Shown here one piece after another: positions 12,077 to 24,480 of a DNA stretch of 64,000 bases (position 1 is its first letter; every line of letters starts with the position of its first letter). The position numbers were made by a program, and so were the translations under genes. Where the stretch lies: contig JAOVFP010000008.1 of assembly GCA_025738555.1 (NCBI GenBank), positions 5,146,001 through 5,210,000 of the forward strand, in the 5' to 3' direction. The notes under the pieces are model-generated. The model saw nothing but the letters and a program-made list of their open reading frames with translations. It was not told the origin of the DNA and did no database searches. This DNA comes from Cyathus striatus. Taxonomy: Eukaryota > Basidiomycota > Agaricomycetes > Agaricales > Nidulariaceae.

Positions 12077-14626
12077 GGTCGGAGATCGGGGTATTGCGGG
12101 GTTGGTGTCAGATTTTTGGTTTGTTTATAATGAGGTTAGTGACAGATAATGAGCGAAATCAAGGAAACATTAATATGGGGGCAGAAGAGACTGGAGGGTA
12201 TTTAAACGGATGGGTAGATATGAAAGCGTGCTGGCCTGGCGCAATTATGGACGGCAGTCAACGAAACCGTGGCAATGGCATGGAGCTGGAGTCACACATC
12301 CGTCACATCTCCGAACTTTGTTCCTTCCATTTCTCCACCCATCACTTCCTTAACGATTTTAACTACCTCTTGCCTCGGCCTTCACTACGTCTTTTCTCTC
12401 TTTCTAGCTCAAATCACCGGTGACTTCCTCGGTATCTCGTCTTTCTTCCACCACTGAAGGGTCTCATGGGGGCTTTACTCCGCCTCTGCAGGGTGCTGAA
12501 GGGAGAGCAAAATCTCTACACCACTGCTGTGTCTTCATCAGATGACCATTACACATCCATTTACCAGCACGACTTTGCTAAAACAAGACTAAAGCTAGAG
12601 TCTCTTCTAAATTTACGGCGACATAACCTAATTTCCCATTACCTCCACTTAACATCCGTGGAGTTGTCAAATGCCCAACGGAACTAGCGCATCACAATGA
12701 CTTATCCCGGACTTGTCGCCAGAACCTCCAGGATCTCTTAAGTACCTGGATGCTCCCCTATGTCTCTGAAAATCATCTTCGTGATTCTACTGCCCATCTA
12801 CTTACGCTTTAGGCGGGGCTAAGGGCTTCAGCAGTCCACCGACACGTTGCTCATAGCGCTTAATCATGCTTGACCACGATATAAAGCCTAACCTACGGCC
12901 TTCAACAAGTAACTCCGAAGGAGCCTCCGAAAGGTTTAGAAGTCATTTTCTACTAACGATGCATCTCGTTGGGTACTATCATATTGATGTTTTCGAAGGC
13001 AGTCACTACACCTGTAGGGTTGCGTGATCCCTTCTCTGATTGATAATTCTTTCCTGGGGTACGTTACCGCGCTAACATCCTCAAAGATCCGCGGTGTATA
13101 TTTATATATTTAATCTCTACAAGCTGAACACAGATTCCCCGCCCTGCAAAGTGCCTTTTGTAAAGCTGTTGAATGATCCTATTCAACTGTCATATAATGT
13201 GTGGAGCTGACTTTTGCCGTCTTGCCGCCGGCCCGTCTACCTAAACTCGAAACCCCTGCCAATACTAGTGCATTATACGTCTGTCGGATATGTTTTCTGC
13301 TTTCTCAGGCTTTGCGATCCGAAGTGCGCGCCGACAGCAAGTGAAGCGCTGATACGCTGAAATGTTATTAAGGTTCCCAGCTTCTGTCAATTCAGAGCCC
13401 AATGACGTAGTCGATGTCCTCTTCATGGAAAATGAAGCTATAACCTTGAATTGTAAGGTCATTTCTAACTTACTTCTTCCCCTGCATTCGACTCCTTATC
13501 AGAGACGTCAATCTCCGCGTAATGTCTACAACGCAACATAACGAGGACAATCGTTGCCCCTATCAGTAAGCAGGACCCTGCATTGAAGTTGAATTTCCTT
13601 GGATATACCGGTCTTTGTCTCCCATATTCACATCACCTGGATACGTAGAATCTTCGAGATATATCTACGTACTTGTAGTACTGAGTAAACACTTCTTGTT
13701 CTTTCTTCCTCGGCTACTCCTACTGAACCTGAACGATATGATATAGTAAGTAGTATGATATTCTCTTGGCAAACTTTGGACCAAGGTAACCTTCGCTACT
13801 ATTGGAGATCTGCCAATAAGCATGGTATCTATGTCTGAATCCTCAGCACTCTGCTTTGTAGTGCATGACTCTCCTGGATATTTATCTCTGCATTCTAGCT
13901 TTTCATCTCATCGCCTGTCCTCAGCTTTACTCCATCCTTTGAAGTTCAAGTTTATTCTACTGCTGGAAAGGACGCTACGTTAGTTCGCCTTGGCTTGAAC
14001 CTGAGGATCTGGAACGCCTCTAACTTCTGGCAAGATGAGCCTCATTATCCTCGCAGTTCGAGCTTCATTCGAGACAGGTACTATGAACTAAGCGGACATC
14101 TGGGTCAAGAATATTGTCTGCAGTGATCAAGTAATAACTGCGGCTGGCATCTCTTCGTTGATCACTATCACTTTCGCCTGTTCCATAGTCTAGATGACTT
14201 TCCGTTATTTCCAACTGAAGAGCAAACGGATTACCTTGATAGACATTTTCTGTCCTATAATTCGGGCTTGAGGATAAACTTGTTACAGTCGTGTGAATCA
14301 GCAAGCTATAATTAACGACCCTCGACATGCCGACCCAGCAAATTGAAGGGCACATGAAGAAGCTGTAATGTACGATGCAAAGTGCATGCAACATATGTTT
14401 TAAATATGAAATGCTCAGTACTCCGTGGCTACGGGATTTCGGCTACATAGCTTCAGTATGCTTTTCTTCGTGCTTTGCCAGGCTTTCGCTAATGATCTTA
14501 ACTGATCGACGTTTTGGGGGAAAGAACTACCACCTTTCGGGATTATAATAATTGATCTAGCCTACAGCGCCGCCTTACGGATCATTGTCTCCACACGTAG
14601 TCGAAGCCTCGAAGGGGCAACCTTCA
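12077..14626. other. 2.6-kb intergenic region
   Basis: No gene recognised. A 73-codon plus-strand frame at 12466-12687 and a 109-codon minus-strand frame at 14065-14394 show no family resemblance and no splice-supported extension. Base composition is mixed. The right end is the promoter of the GH16 gene. Confidence 0.45.
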
Positions 14627-14634
14627 TATATAAA
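14627..14634 (+). promoter_or_regulatory. TATA-like box of the GH16 gene
   Basis: TATATAAA lies 38 bases before the upstream ATG (14672) and 50 before the second ATG (14684). If it positions transcription at the usual distance, the transcript would begin near the first ATG, which makes the second, signal-peptide-proximal ATG a realistic start. Confidence 0.5.
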
Positions 14635-14671
14635 GGTGGGCTGTTCTTTTCGAGTTCTTTGTGACAAAGAC

Positions 14672-15846
14672 ATGTTAGAAGCCATGACCACAGCTCTTCT
14701 CATATTCCCTTTCCTTGCAATTGCTGTACATGGTACCGTTCTTGAAGCGAGGGCATGTAACACGTACACTATCCCTGGCGTTTCTGGAGGATTTACCAAG
14801 AAGGTCTCTATCGACTTCTCTGGCACGTCTGGTGGCAACGCTGTTACTTTTCTTCAGTGCGTCGGCTCGATGCAATGCTCATGGCATGTCTCACTGACTT
14901 TATTGTTCGCGCTAGGCAATACGGCCTGCAAATAAGCAGTTATCATATTGATGATACTCCTTACTCACGGGATTTCGTGACTGGTAACGTTGCACTAGGA
15001 ACTGGATCACTTGACCTCAAGGTGTCTGCTTTCCATGGCACTGGCTCCGTTCAAAGCGCCGAAGTTGTCACTTCCGATACTTTCCTTTACGGGTCTGTGA
15101 GAACCGTGCAGAAGTCGAGCACAGTTCCAGGCGTTTGCGAAGGAAACTTCATGTATCGTGCGTGCATGTTCCTCAGTAAAAAGAGACTCACGACAATGGG
15201 ATTTGTGTAGTTGATGGGTATAGCAACGAAGTGGATTTCGAAATTTTAACTAGCACCACTTTGAGTTCCAATCTCGCATGTGTTCCCGCTGGAAGCTGGG
15301 TTACGAATTATGTATGTTATTTATAACTTCCATGCACCATTGCTTGGTTATTTAATAGTGCACGACAGGCGGCCTCAAAAACTACACAAACAATTCCATT
15401 TACGTTTAATCCTTCGGCGGATTTCCATGGTACGTTCTTCATAAAAGCAGTGTCTGACACAGGCTCACCAATCCCAATGTTTTAGAATACCGCGTTGATG
15501 CAAGTCTTACTTCGCCGTATTAGTGCACTTTTATCTGATGCATCTTATTTTACTCAGTGGACTCCCTCAGCAACGACATTTTACATTGACGGGGTACAGA
15601 AAGCAAAACTTACTACCAATGTATTTTCTTCCTTTTTTAAATTCACTAACCTGAGTATTAATAAATTATTTTCGATTTCAATAGGTCCCCACACTTGCAG
15701 GAAATTGGATTTGGAATGCCTGGAGTAACGGCGATCCCTGCTGGTCCAATGGCCCACCGATCTCCGACTCTGTTACTCACATTCGATCTATCGAAATGTA
15801 CAAAGGATACACTAGCACTGTGAAAGGAACTACTTGTCCCATTTAA
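14672..15846 (+). CDS. secreted glycoside hydrolase family 16 protein
   Basis: Concanavalin-fold beta-glucanase-like enzyme expected to act outside the cell on beta-1,3(4)-glucans or the fungal wall. The N-terminus is a signal peptide (MTTALLIFPFLAIAVHG; start at 14672 or 14684). Then come a beta-sandwich with SVRTVQKSSTVPGVCEGNF and the GH16 catalytic motif in EVDFEIL (nucleophile Glu, Asp, acid/base Glu). DFHEYRVDWTPSATTFYIDG and WIWNAWSNGDPCW-type substrate-cleft strands follow, and the stop is at 15844-15846. About six introns; one (15500-15557) is a GC-AG intron with the canonical AT|GCAAGT donor. All joins keep frame. It belongs to the fungal GH16 group with paired surface cysteines; substrate specificity is not resolvable. 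Confidence 0.88.
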
Positions 15847-16951
15847 CTACGAAGTTAAAATATTGTGCACGGTACTACCATGGGTGAAGTCAAGGCTTGA
15901 AGGACATGTCGATGTAATATATACTATATCATCTGTATCTTGCTTGAAAGACAACTGATCTGGTGACTCAAATGACTATAGAAAGGCCGTCCATATGACG
16001 GATACACGTTCTTCGTGTTAATAAATACCGCTGAGTCTATATAACAAGGATTAACAACCAAAGTCTCTTCTTTCTTCATCGCAGGAAGTGACTCAAAACC
16101 CGCTTAAGTACATTGTGATTGTCGGTCAACCGCCCCGAGATTCGGTGTCATCAACCTTTTTGGTTTTAGAGGCTTGCTTATCTCGTTAGCTGTGTTGTCC
16201 GCATGCCGAAGTATTCATGGTTTTCTCGGCGCCTTGCGTGATCTCTTCTCTTCTCTTCTACATTCGAGTCTGGAAGAAGTTAAACTTGTACAATTTAGAT
16301 GTTTCAGAAGTACCCAATAAATCTTACATACTATGTCTAGCATCAGACATCATGCTGTAGTAACTATAGAGAACGCTCCTGTTGATCATGTCGATGGAGT
16401 AGTAACGATATTTTGATGAATTTGGAACCAATGGTCATTCAGCGACTTAATTTACACCCATTTTTATCATCATAACAGTAGTGATGATTAAAAAATATGA
16501 TTAAGTCATCATTTAGATTGTATCTCTCAAAAAATTTCTTATACTTAGTATCAACTTAGTATCATATTCTACAAAGATTCTTTGGATTCTATGCATTTTG
16601 TTTTGCACCGTTTCGAGATAAGACGGAGGACTGAAAATTGCTTGAGAAAGAGGGAATGTTGGAATTTGACCCATAATTTAACTCAGAAAGAATCAGAATG
16701 ATAGCCATTGGATTGAGGTTGGATAGCCCAATGATAGCTGGCAGTTGGTTGGCAGAGTCTAGTCAAGGTCTGAGTAGTATTACATACATGATAACTAGTA
16801 CGAGACGGAGTCCTTAGCCGATAGGGCAATACCCCTCAATCCTAACAAAGAACAACAGTCCATAGTATTGCGCTTCCGCTCGGCATTTACTACTGTTCTT
16901 CAAATCTTCCTACCAAGCAACCTACCGCCAAGTTTTTTACCGCCCACAAAA
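15847..16951. other. intergenic region
   Basis: 3' flank of the GH16 gene and 5' flank of ZIM17, AT-rich between 16330 and 16600. No coding signal or RNA gene was recognised. Confidence 0.45.
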
Positions 16952-17619
16952 ATGCTGCCATCCCGCCTCTTCAGAAACACAGGCCTCCCACCGCCCCTCC
17001 GAAGCATACTCAAACCGCATCTCTCCCTCCCAGCACCGTTAGCTGCACAACTCCGTCTAGGCGTGCTGAAACTTTCACCTTCGAGGATAGGCATTGCAGA
17101 ACTTTCGACCACCGGCCCAAAACCACAAGAGCTCACACATAATGCTGTGCAGCCTCCAAAACCTATGAAATCATCAGTACTGGAGTCTCAGGCAGCATTC
17201 ACATCGGCAGCGGCGACAACGTCGTCCCAGCCTCTCCCAGAACAGATGGAGCCCAAGCTGCAGATATCATTCACATGTACCGTAGAAAAATGCGGTGAAC
17301 GGTCAACACATCAGTTTACGAAACGTGCATATACAAAGGGAATTGTGATTGTTCAGTGTCCGGGGTGTCAGAACCGGTTCGTATTCGGCCTTATTCTTTT
17401 CCTCGTTGTTTCTGTTTTCTTTCTCGTCAGAGACATGTAAATAATTATGACTGACTCGTTTACCTTCGTAGACATCTAATCGCAGACCATTTGGGATGGT
17501 TTAAAGAAAGCACGGAGGACGGCAATCTAAGGACCATTGAAGATCTCCTTCGTGCCAAAGGGGAGAAAGTACGTCGAGGAAGAGTCGACGCTGGTGGAGT
17601 AGTTGAGTATTCAGAGTGA
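16952..17619 (+). CDS. ZIM17: mitochondrial Hsp70 escort / import zinc-finger protein (ZIM17/HEP1)
   Basis: DNL-type zinc-finger protein that keeps matrix Hsp70 (Ssc1) soluble and supports TIM23-dependent import. The N-terminal 100 or so residues are rich in Arg, Ser and Leu and lack acidic residues at first (MLPSRLFRNTG...), as in a mitochondrial presequence. The zinc domain follows: FTCTVEKC, then STHQFTKRAYTKGIVIVQCPGCQNR in the first exon, and after one intron (starting at CG|GTTCGT) HLIADHLGWF. The CPGC pair is intact. The usual DNL tripeptide reads DHL here, which I believe also occurs in other basidiomycete members. The stop is at 17617-17619. An in-frame ATG-less extension upstream of 16952 exists, but the presequence fits this start. 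Confidence 0.9.
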
Positions 17620-18067
17620 TAATAATTAAGTACATCGATTCTTTGCTCTGCTTCTTAACCAGTTCTTATGTGGTTTAGGACGTTTTATGCCTTGCTACGA
17701 CCTCCCGCGCCGGACCACACGACCACCACTCACACATGTTATTCAGCCACATTGCATCTCTTTCTCCGTCATGGCCACTTCAAAAATCTCTCAGCAGTTC
17801 TCCTCGTCGTGTACATGATCTATAGATTATAATGAGCCAACCACTCTTCTGGGTAATGTACGTGCATATATTACATAACAATAACAATAATTCCTGCTTT
17901 CCCATAGCGCAGTATTACACAGTTACAAATTGGTGAGTGCGAAGAGACAAGAAAAATACCCCAAGGGGACAGTGAGAGGTTTCCAAGGAAGGAACAGGAA
18001 GACGATATACCGAGCAAGAATCCTAAGCAGAACGAAAGAAGTGAGGGCACCACTGGAGAAGCCGAAC
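17620..18067. other. convergent intergenic region
   Basis: 3' flanks of the convergent ZIM17 and seven-TM genes. Nothing else recognised. Confidence 0.5.
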
Positions 18068-20680
18068 TCAGATCGTGGAACTGCCTCCACGGCTATGACC
18101 ACCAACAGCTGGGCCACTAGCTCCATCCAATCTCCTTAATAATTTCTGCGCGAGCAAAACTTCCTCCAGCACCCCATCCTCCCCCAAACCCTCGTCAGCC
18201 ATATCCACCCTGGTACCCCACACCTCCTCCTCCTCCTCTGCTTTACTATTCACCCTACCCTTCAGCGAGGAAACAATACTACTACTCCCGCTTTTCGTTC
18301 TCCCTCTGCCTTTGCGCCATCCGTTAACGACACCCTTGACACCCTTTAATGATCTGGCTGGATGCGGAGCGTTCGGACTGGGTACAGGCATGGGTAAAGG
18401 TGGAAGCCGACCCCACGCACTCATTCTGTGTCCTTTCGGTGTCGACCTTAACGAACTTGTCGATGTAGACGGAAGACTTTCCGAGGCAAACATGAGCGGA
18501 GAGTCCGACGAGGCCTGTGACATGCGCATGCCTATGCTTGCTGTATGCGCAGGGACGGTCCCGGGTGTAGGTGGAGCGAAGGGATCTCGCAGGTCTGTGA
18601 AGTCTTCGGAATCTATACTCCTTATCGTGGGTGCTCGAGGGCGCGTTATGGGTACTTGGGCCTGGTTGATGGGGCAAAAAGGTGACGTGGGCGACGAAGA
18701 TCCCCTCATGTGCCCTGGGAGCCGGGTTCCCCTTCTGCGCAGGGTTGAGCGAGATTTCTGTCCGGAAAGAGGAACAGAACTCAAAGGGCGGGATTTCATA
18801 AGCTTACTCGCGCGCCTCTTCATGATACTTGACGGTAATGATTCTATCGCAGGTGCACATGGCGATGGGGTTCTGTTCATTTCCATTTCCTGAGCCAAAG
18901 GTGAACTAAGACCTTTTACCATGTTCCCTATTTGAACAACTACCTCCTGAGCGCGAGACCCAGAAGGCTCCCCAGATAAATCAACGCCTCTTCTCCTTTC
19001 CTCAATATCCACTGCCTTTTCCTCGGAATGATCTCTGAACTCTCTCCAGCCAGGACCTCCATTCACAGCGGTCGCCGTAGCAGCAGCAACCTCCTTCCCA
19101 GTTCCCGCCGAGCCCTTAAAGCTCCTCGGGAATGGGCTCGAAAAGCTGGATGAAACACTTTGAACATCTCTCCCTCGTACATGGAAGCTCTTGCTTCTAC
19201 CAAAAGCGAACCTAGACTGGGGTGCAGAGAGCCCCGAGGCTTTAGGTTCTAGGGGCGACTTCTTTGGCAGGGTGGTCTTTGCCTTCGGCGGTGTGGAGAG
19301 CGGGAAGGACGATATCAGTGGAGATGGCGACGTCGGTGAGGTAGGGTACGGAGATCGAACTCTTTCTCCAGTTCTTTGTTCCGACACGTAAAAAAGCATA
19401 GGACGTGAAAAAGCGCCTGGATAGGCTGCGTTGTAAGCGTGCACTGTACCAAAATAGCCCATCAGCCACCAAACGGAAGCAAAGTTAGAAACTCACGGAG
19501 ATAACCACCCATAACTCCGCCTATGCATAAAACCTCGAGTGCACTCTGGACAATCTCAAGTAACTCCTCGGTTTTTGATCCCAGGATGCCTTGGAATACC
19601 AAACGAAAAAGCCCTAGGATACCAGAAACGAGGATACACAGCTCAGCAAGGAGGAGGAAAAGGAGGATTTTCCAGGCCCTTGCGCGTGCCGCGCGGATGT
19701 CAGGATTCTGCCTTTGATAGGAAGAAGTAGCAAGATTTTCAGTTGCATCCTGTGTACTTGATACTTGTCGCCCACATTGCCTTGTAAGAGGCGTATGACT
19801 CTTCGGAGAACATATCATTCTGGCAGCACTATTTGCACTAACTCTCTTCTCTGTAAAGCTCATTGAAGAAGCACTGGGACTACTAGGTAATCCATCTGAA
19901 AGGACTGGTAACGCAATTCCGCGCTCTTGCTCCGCCGAATCGTCCTGGTGTTCATATATGCTGTCATACGGAATCCCTGATCTAGACCTATAATGCCCGT
20001 GGTGTGTTTGCTCTTCTTTGTACATCTTCGGGGGCACAATGAATGCGCGGATGGTGTACACCAGGAGAAGTAGGGCGCCAGTTGTGAACGCCAACAGCAT
20101 TATCGGAGGGATCAAGGCGGGTAGGAGGATGAAAGTGGAGAGGAGGGAGAAGAGTGTCCCTGTTGAGAGGGTTATGAAGAGGCTTAATGAGTAGAGGGTG
20201 GCGATGGATGTGAATTTGCGAAAAGGAGGTGGCAGATGGATGTTGGTGAGGAATATGAGGGAAAGTCCCACTGTGAGTCGTATCAGGCGTTGCCCGGAAT
20301 TATGAACGATGGGTATATGCACCTTTAAAAACCAGAAAAGCATGGATAACCTCGCCTGCATCTGCGAGGGAACCGTCGTCTTCGCTATTTGTTGCTTTGA
20401 GGCCCACTGCTCCCGCGAGTGCAGAAAGTACTGCTAGAAAAGTGATTGAGAAGTAACAACAGGCGGTGGTGCGTTGTCGCTTCGTTTTCGACTGTGGTAG
20501 GATGGTAATTGTTCTGCGGTGCGAGAGGCCGAGGAGGAGTATGACGATGGCAAATAGTGGGACGAGGAAGTAGAGAGCGGCGGGGATTGTTTGTATGGGA
20601 GACGGAGGCGGGGGCAGGGGGGACGCATTGCCTGGGAGGGAGGCTATGGAGGATGCGAGGGGCTGGAGAGAGGGCTGCAT
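18068..20680 (-). CDS. uncharacterised seven-transmembrane protein with long Ser/Pro-rich tail
   Basis: Three exons join into one gene. The start at 20680 (MQPSLQPLASS) is followed by about seven hydrophobic helices: LYFLVPLFAIVILLLGL; FSITFLAVLSALAGAVGL; a pair from VGLSLIFLTNIHLP through LYSLSLFITLSTGTLFSLL; PALIPPIMLLAFTTGALLLLV; then, after a charged loop, ILLFLLLAELCILVSGILGL and LEVLCIGGVMGGYL. The junctions AAAG|GTGCAT...ACAG|TGGGAC and CTCC|GTGAGT...ACAG|TGCACG keep the frame. The last exon encodes about 440 residues of Ser/Pro/Arg-rich, probably cytoplasmic sequence with clusters such as PTSPTSPSP. No family is recognised. The layout (7 TM plus a long disordered tail) resembles orphan fungal receptors, but this is only topology. 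Confidence 0.7.
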
Positions 20681-23600
20681 GAGGATGGGGGAAAGAAGAA
20701 AGAAGGGGCAGAATAAAAATGGATAAATAAATAATTGTGGAGAACGAAAGAGAAGAGCGGATCGATGACTGGCCTCCGAATGGTCTCTGGCTATATAAGG
20801 AAGATTACTAGACACTTTTGGTAATGGATCTAGATGGCATCTTCATCCGCTCTGTTTCCTCCGCTTTGCCACTCTCGACGCACTTCTCGTCTGCCAGTGG
20901 CTCGGTTACCGAGCTCTCTCGCCGTTCATTACTTCCTCTTACAGCAACCTGCCTTTCCTGTCTATGTCTCCATGATCATCTTACCTCCTCGTCCCGCCTA
21001 TCGAATCGTCCCCGTCTCCAAGTCGACCCTTTCACTGACTCATCGACGAAACCAAGGGACCGTGCGCGACAGCCCTTTCCTTCCCCACCCCCACCATTCT
21101 TATCCACAGAACACCCACTGCCCATTCACCCCAAATTCAATCCCACTCACCTACCCAAACGCCACCATCCGACCGGCGCGAAGCATCCACTCTGCAGGAT
21201 ATTAGGTAACTAAACCGGGGAGCCTCTTACGCATCTTGTCCTCACATCCACAATTAAACTCGGCGCTATCCTACGAGTAGCACAAATTGCGTCTCCACCA
21301 GCGCAACGAATATTGGCGTTGACACTTGTCCTGCATTTATCTAATTTCCAGCCAAGAAGCGCATATTCCATGCTATCCACGGTGAATTATAGGAGGCCGC
21401 CGTCGCAATATCCCTATACCGATGAGCAAGTTGAACACATAGGTCCATCAACACGAGTCTAGATGCCTTGGGACATTGAAAAGTTAATCATCCTCGTGGA
21501 ATGTAGGCAGAAGGGCAGAAGTAGCGTTCCATGAAATCCTAATATCGCGTGTTCAAAGGAGAACATCACTTCAAGACGCTTCCGTGCGCTGATAAACAAA
21601 ACATGTAAATATAATCATAGTTAATCATTTCCTTCCCTCGAGAGCCCTGGGCATTTAGCGGACAAGAGCGGGCAGCGATCCATTAGGCTGTAGAGCTTAC
21701 CGTTCCGCCAAGGCACTCCTTTAGTACGACTGACACCTACCTGAACCCGCGAATACGCATTTGAATCCGACTCGGGGAACACCCCGACCCCAGAATCACA
21801 GCATTCCGGCTTGTATGATTGTGACTTGCAATCCCACAAGGATATGGTGTAATCAAAGTTCGGCCCTCAGCGCACGTTGATATCATATCACAGGGATTCG
21901 CATCGAAGGAGTGTATGTGTGCTGATTCCTGCTGAAGCCGTACCCGGCGGACTCAGGACAACGACAGCGCCAGAGAATACTGCAAAACTCGTGGAATGTA
22001 GCTTGGTGCATTCTTTTGAGATTGTTCCTTGCTCTTACATATTGAAAGGCTGAGGATAATGATAACGATAACGATAAGTTAGTCGTCTTTACCGATGGCT
22101 CAAATGTGTACCTCCTGCAGAGGTACTACTGCAAGTGCCGTCCGCGCACTGTACATTGAGCCCCAGACTCCTATCACCGACATCCTCCACCTCATGACCA
22201 TCAAAAGTGAGAACAAGAAGAGTGGATTCACTTATCCACTTCACCTTCGTAGATGGATGAACACTCGTTACTGAGGATCTCCGATATCATTGGATAACGT
22301 TAGCATTTTGTGATAATGTGGTGCTTTCATAATTGATGATAGGCCAGATTACACTTTCTTCATGAGAAACGGAATGGAAACCGTATGGTGTAAGAGTTCT
22401 GGTAAAGTGGAAGTAATAAGAGTTGGGATCTGCATAATGATTGGAATAGTGATGTCAAGCCTGAAAGACAATCGATGGACACCGTGACCCATAAGACGGA
22501 GAGAGATTGGAAAAATATACCCAAGAGTTCGAGATCTGCGAAACAATTTTAAAGGTGTGTCGATTTGGAATAGAATTCAAGAGACTAAAATATATTCCAT
22601 GAACGCCTACATCTGCAAGATGATCTTCGTATTTTACCAACGCCTTGATTGGCCATGGACAAGACATTGGTAAGCCGAATCGTTACGTTTACTTTTGAAA
22701 GTTTGGAATGATATCGCTTTCCCAAGAGTTTTAGAGCACCCACCAAAAAGAGAGACAAGAAAATAAGGGTAAACAATTTCTTCTAATTTTGATTGAAGAA
22801 TTCCATCAGTATTGGAGATGCGGAGGATAATCAAAATCATAACGTTAACACTTGAAGAAAAGTTTAGGCCTGGTAATCTGCATGATTATCGTTCTCCTTG
22901 GGATTTTTTCAACACATGGATATAAGTCGTGGAACGTGGATTGAATTGGATTATAACATCTTACGAGATGAAACTTGCGCGTGCTGAGACCTTTTAGAAA
23001 AATGTTAGGTAAACTGGATTTATGCAGATGAGGCGGAAGTTTTGAGAATAGCCACCAGTAACGATGGTCAAAGTAAAAATAGTATCCTGAGAATCAAGTG
23101 CGTTTAAAGATTGCGCAGATCCAGAACCATAGCGGAGACGTATTATGGCATCGGTAGGGGCGGGAAAGCGAGTGGACGGCTCAGTGGAAGAGCAGCCAGA
23201 GTCAGCTGATACAGAACATCACGGGGGGGGGCTTTCAAAGATGGGTTCTGCCTGATGGGGTGTAGAGAAGTGGGAAGAACAATTCAGGAACCCACAAGAG
23301 GCTACAAGACGTTTTTTCACAGAAAAGATCATTGGATATGGTTAACTTGGATGTTCACTGAATGGTGTACTTTATAATAATTGAACTTCGCGCGAGAAAA
23401 CCTGTAAATAACTAGATTCTATGAATAGTCTTCATCGAGGCTATCCACGGACCGCGACGACTCCAAGAATGGTACATGTTTCACAGAAACCATAACAGTT
23501 GAATGATATCTAGCAAGGACGTAAGGGACCATATCGGTTGGGAGTTGCCTGAACCTGATGTTTAAAAGAGTTGGAACAAGCCAAAAAAAAAAAACCTACT

Positions 23601-24092
23601 CGAAGGAATTTTTCCGATATTTGTCAAGGGGTTTACAATCAAACAATTCAAATTATTGCCGAGTGCCGACGAAAAGCAACTTTGAAATGTTCAACGACAA
23701 TAGTTACAACACTATCCGACCGACAATTTGATGTGCCCTTTCATGTAAGGATCCCATTGGCACAACTCATCGCGACGCGCTATTTAAATCACTAGTCCAG
23801 GTTTCTAAGCATGATCTACTGTGTAATTTCAAAAAGGGGAGTAACGAGCATCGCATAAAAGGCACCTATGATATATGTTCATCAACATCTGCGTTCCTTC
23901 AAGGCTCAAGCTTCAACGTTCCCTCTCCTTCTTCTACATTAATAGCCTTAGCGTCTCCATTCTTCCGCAAACATGGAAAAATGCACACCATGCACCGATA
24001 ATCTAGGTATTAGGATAGCAATCCTGCCTTCGGACTACCGTTGAACAACCCGGTGACAATGATGCCATACTTTAAATTCAGGTGGGGAGTTA
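20681..24092. other. 3.4-kb gene-poor stretch
   Basis: The left end is the promoter of the seven-TM gene. Plus-strand frames at 20818-21213 look like compositional accidents of Pro/Ser-rich DNA. From 21.2 kb the DNA becomes AT-rich with many stops. On the minus strand 22350-23160 has several short open segments that might be the remains of a decayed gene, but no family could be named. It has short direct repeats (ATAACG repeats near 22060) and a nine-G run near 23224. Confidence 0.45.
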
Positions 24093-24480
24093 GGTGAACG
24101 TATTGTTTGGCCTTGCGTGATGGAGGGTTCTGAGTCTCGGAAGCCTTTTGGCTTTGAAAACGGGGATCTTGCAGTACAGATATTGGGTAGTGTGAAAACT
24201 CCCGAAGGGCGTCTTCTGGCGTTCTCTAATACCTTGCACTCGAGACCTCGCCATCGAACGATCGTAGCAGTCTCCCGGAGAAAAGACTGGCGACATGCAA
24301 TACCGTTCTTAAGAAATTACCCCTCGAGTTGCGCGATCAAGTTGTTGAAGATACGGAGTTCGCTATTGGGATGTATCAGGCAAAGAAGCGAGAGAGGGAC
24401 TAATGGGAGAGAGGAAGTATTTGACGATATAACAAGAGGACATGTTTACAGGTCTACTGTATCTTTTTGTGTGAATATTG
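24093..24480 (+). pseudogene. DUF4246-family gene remnant
   Basis: The C-terminal half of the fungal DUF4246 family can be recognised in pieces. FGFENGDLAVQILGSVKTPEGRLLAFSNTL (24147-24236) matches the family's gene-proximal motif. The expected following segment is garbled. In another frame, LPLELRDQVVEDTEFAIGMYQAKKRERD (about 24318-24403) corresponds to the late helices. Back in the first frame, REEVFDDITRGHVYRSTVSFC (about 24411-24474) matches the family's usual ending (...FSFCEH), although the final Glu-His is changed to Val-Asn. Two frame changes and the missing N-terminal two-thirds indicate a pseudogene. Family assignment is from remembered motifs. Confidence 0.6.

Noticed and set aside
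12466..12687. 73-codon plus-strand frame in the 12-14.6 kb gap
   Set aside because: No homology, no intron structure and no recognisable domain.
17485..17493. DNL-to-DHL change in the ZIM17 zinc-finger domain as a loss-of-function sign
   Set aside because: All surrounding residues and cysteines are kept, and I believe DHL is found in other basidiomycete members, so it is likely a lineage variant.
18312..18893. 193-codon plus-strand frame opposite the seven-TM gene tail
   Set aside because: Shadow of the Ser/Pro-rich exon, with no family resemblance.
20818..21213. Two overlapping plus-strand frames of 131 and 123 codons
   Set aside because: Pro/Ser/His-rich without motifs or splice support, located in the promoter of the divergent gene.
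22349..22846. Cluster of 60-70-codon minus-strand frames
   Set aside because: Could not be assembled into a gene or matched to a family. Mentioned only as a possible decayed gene.
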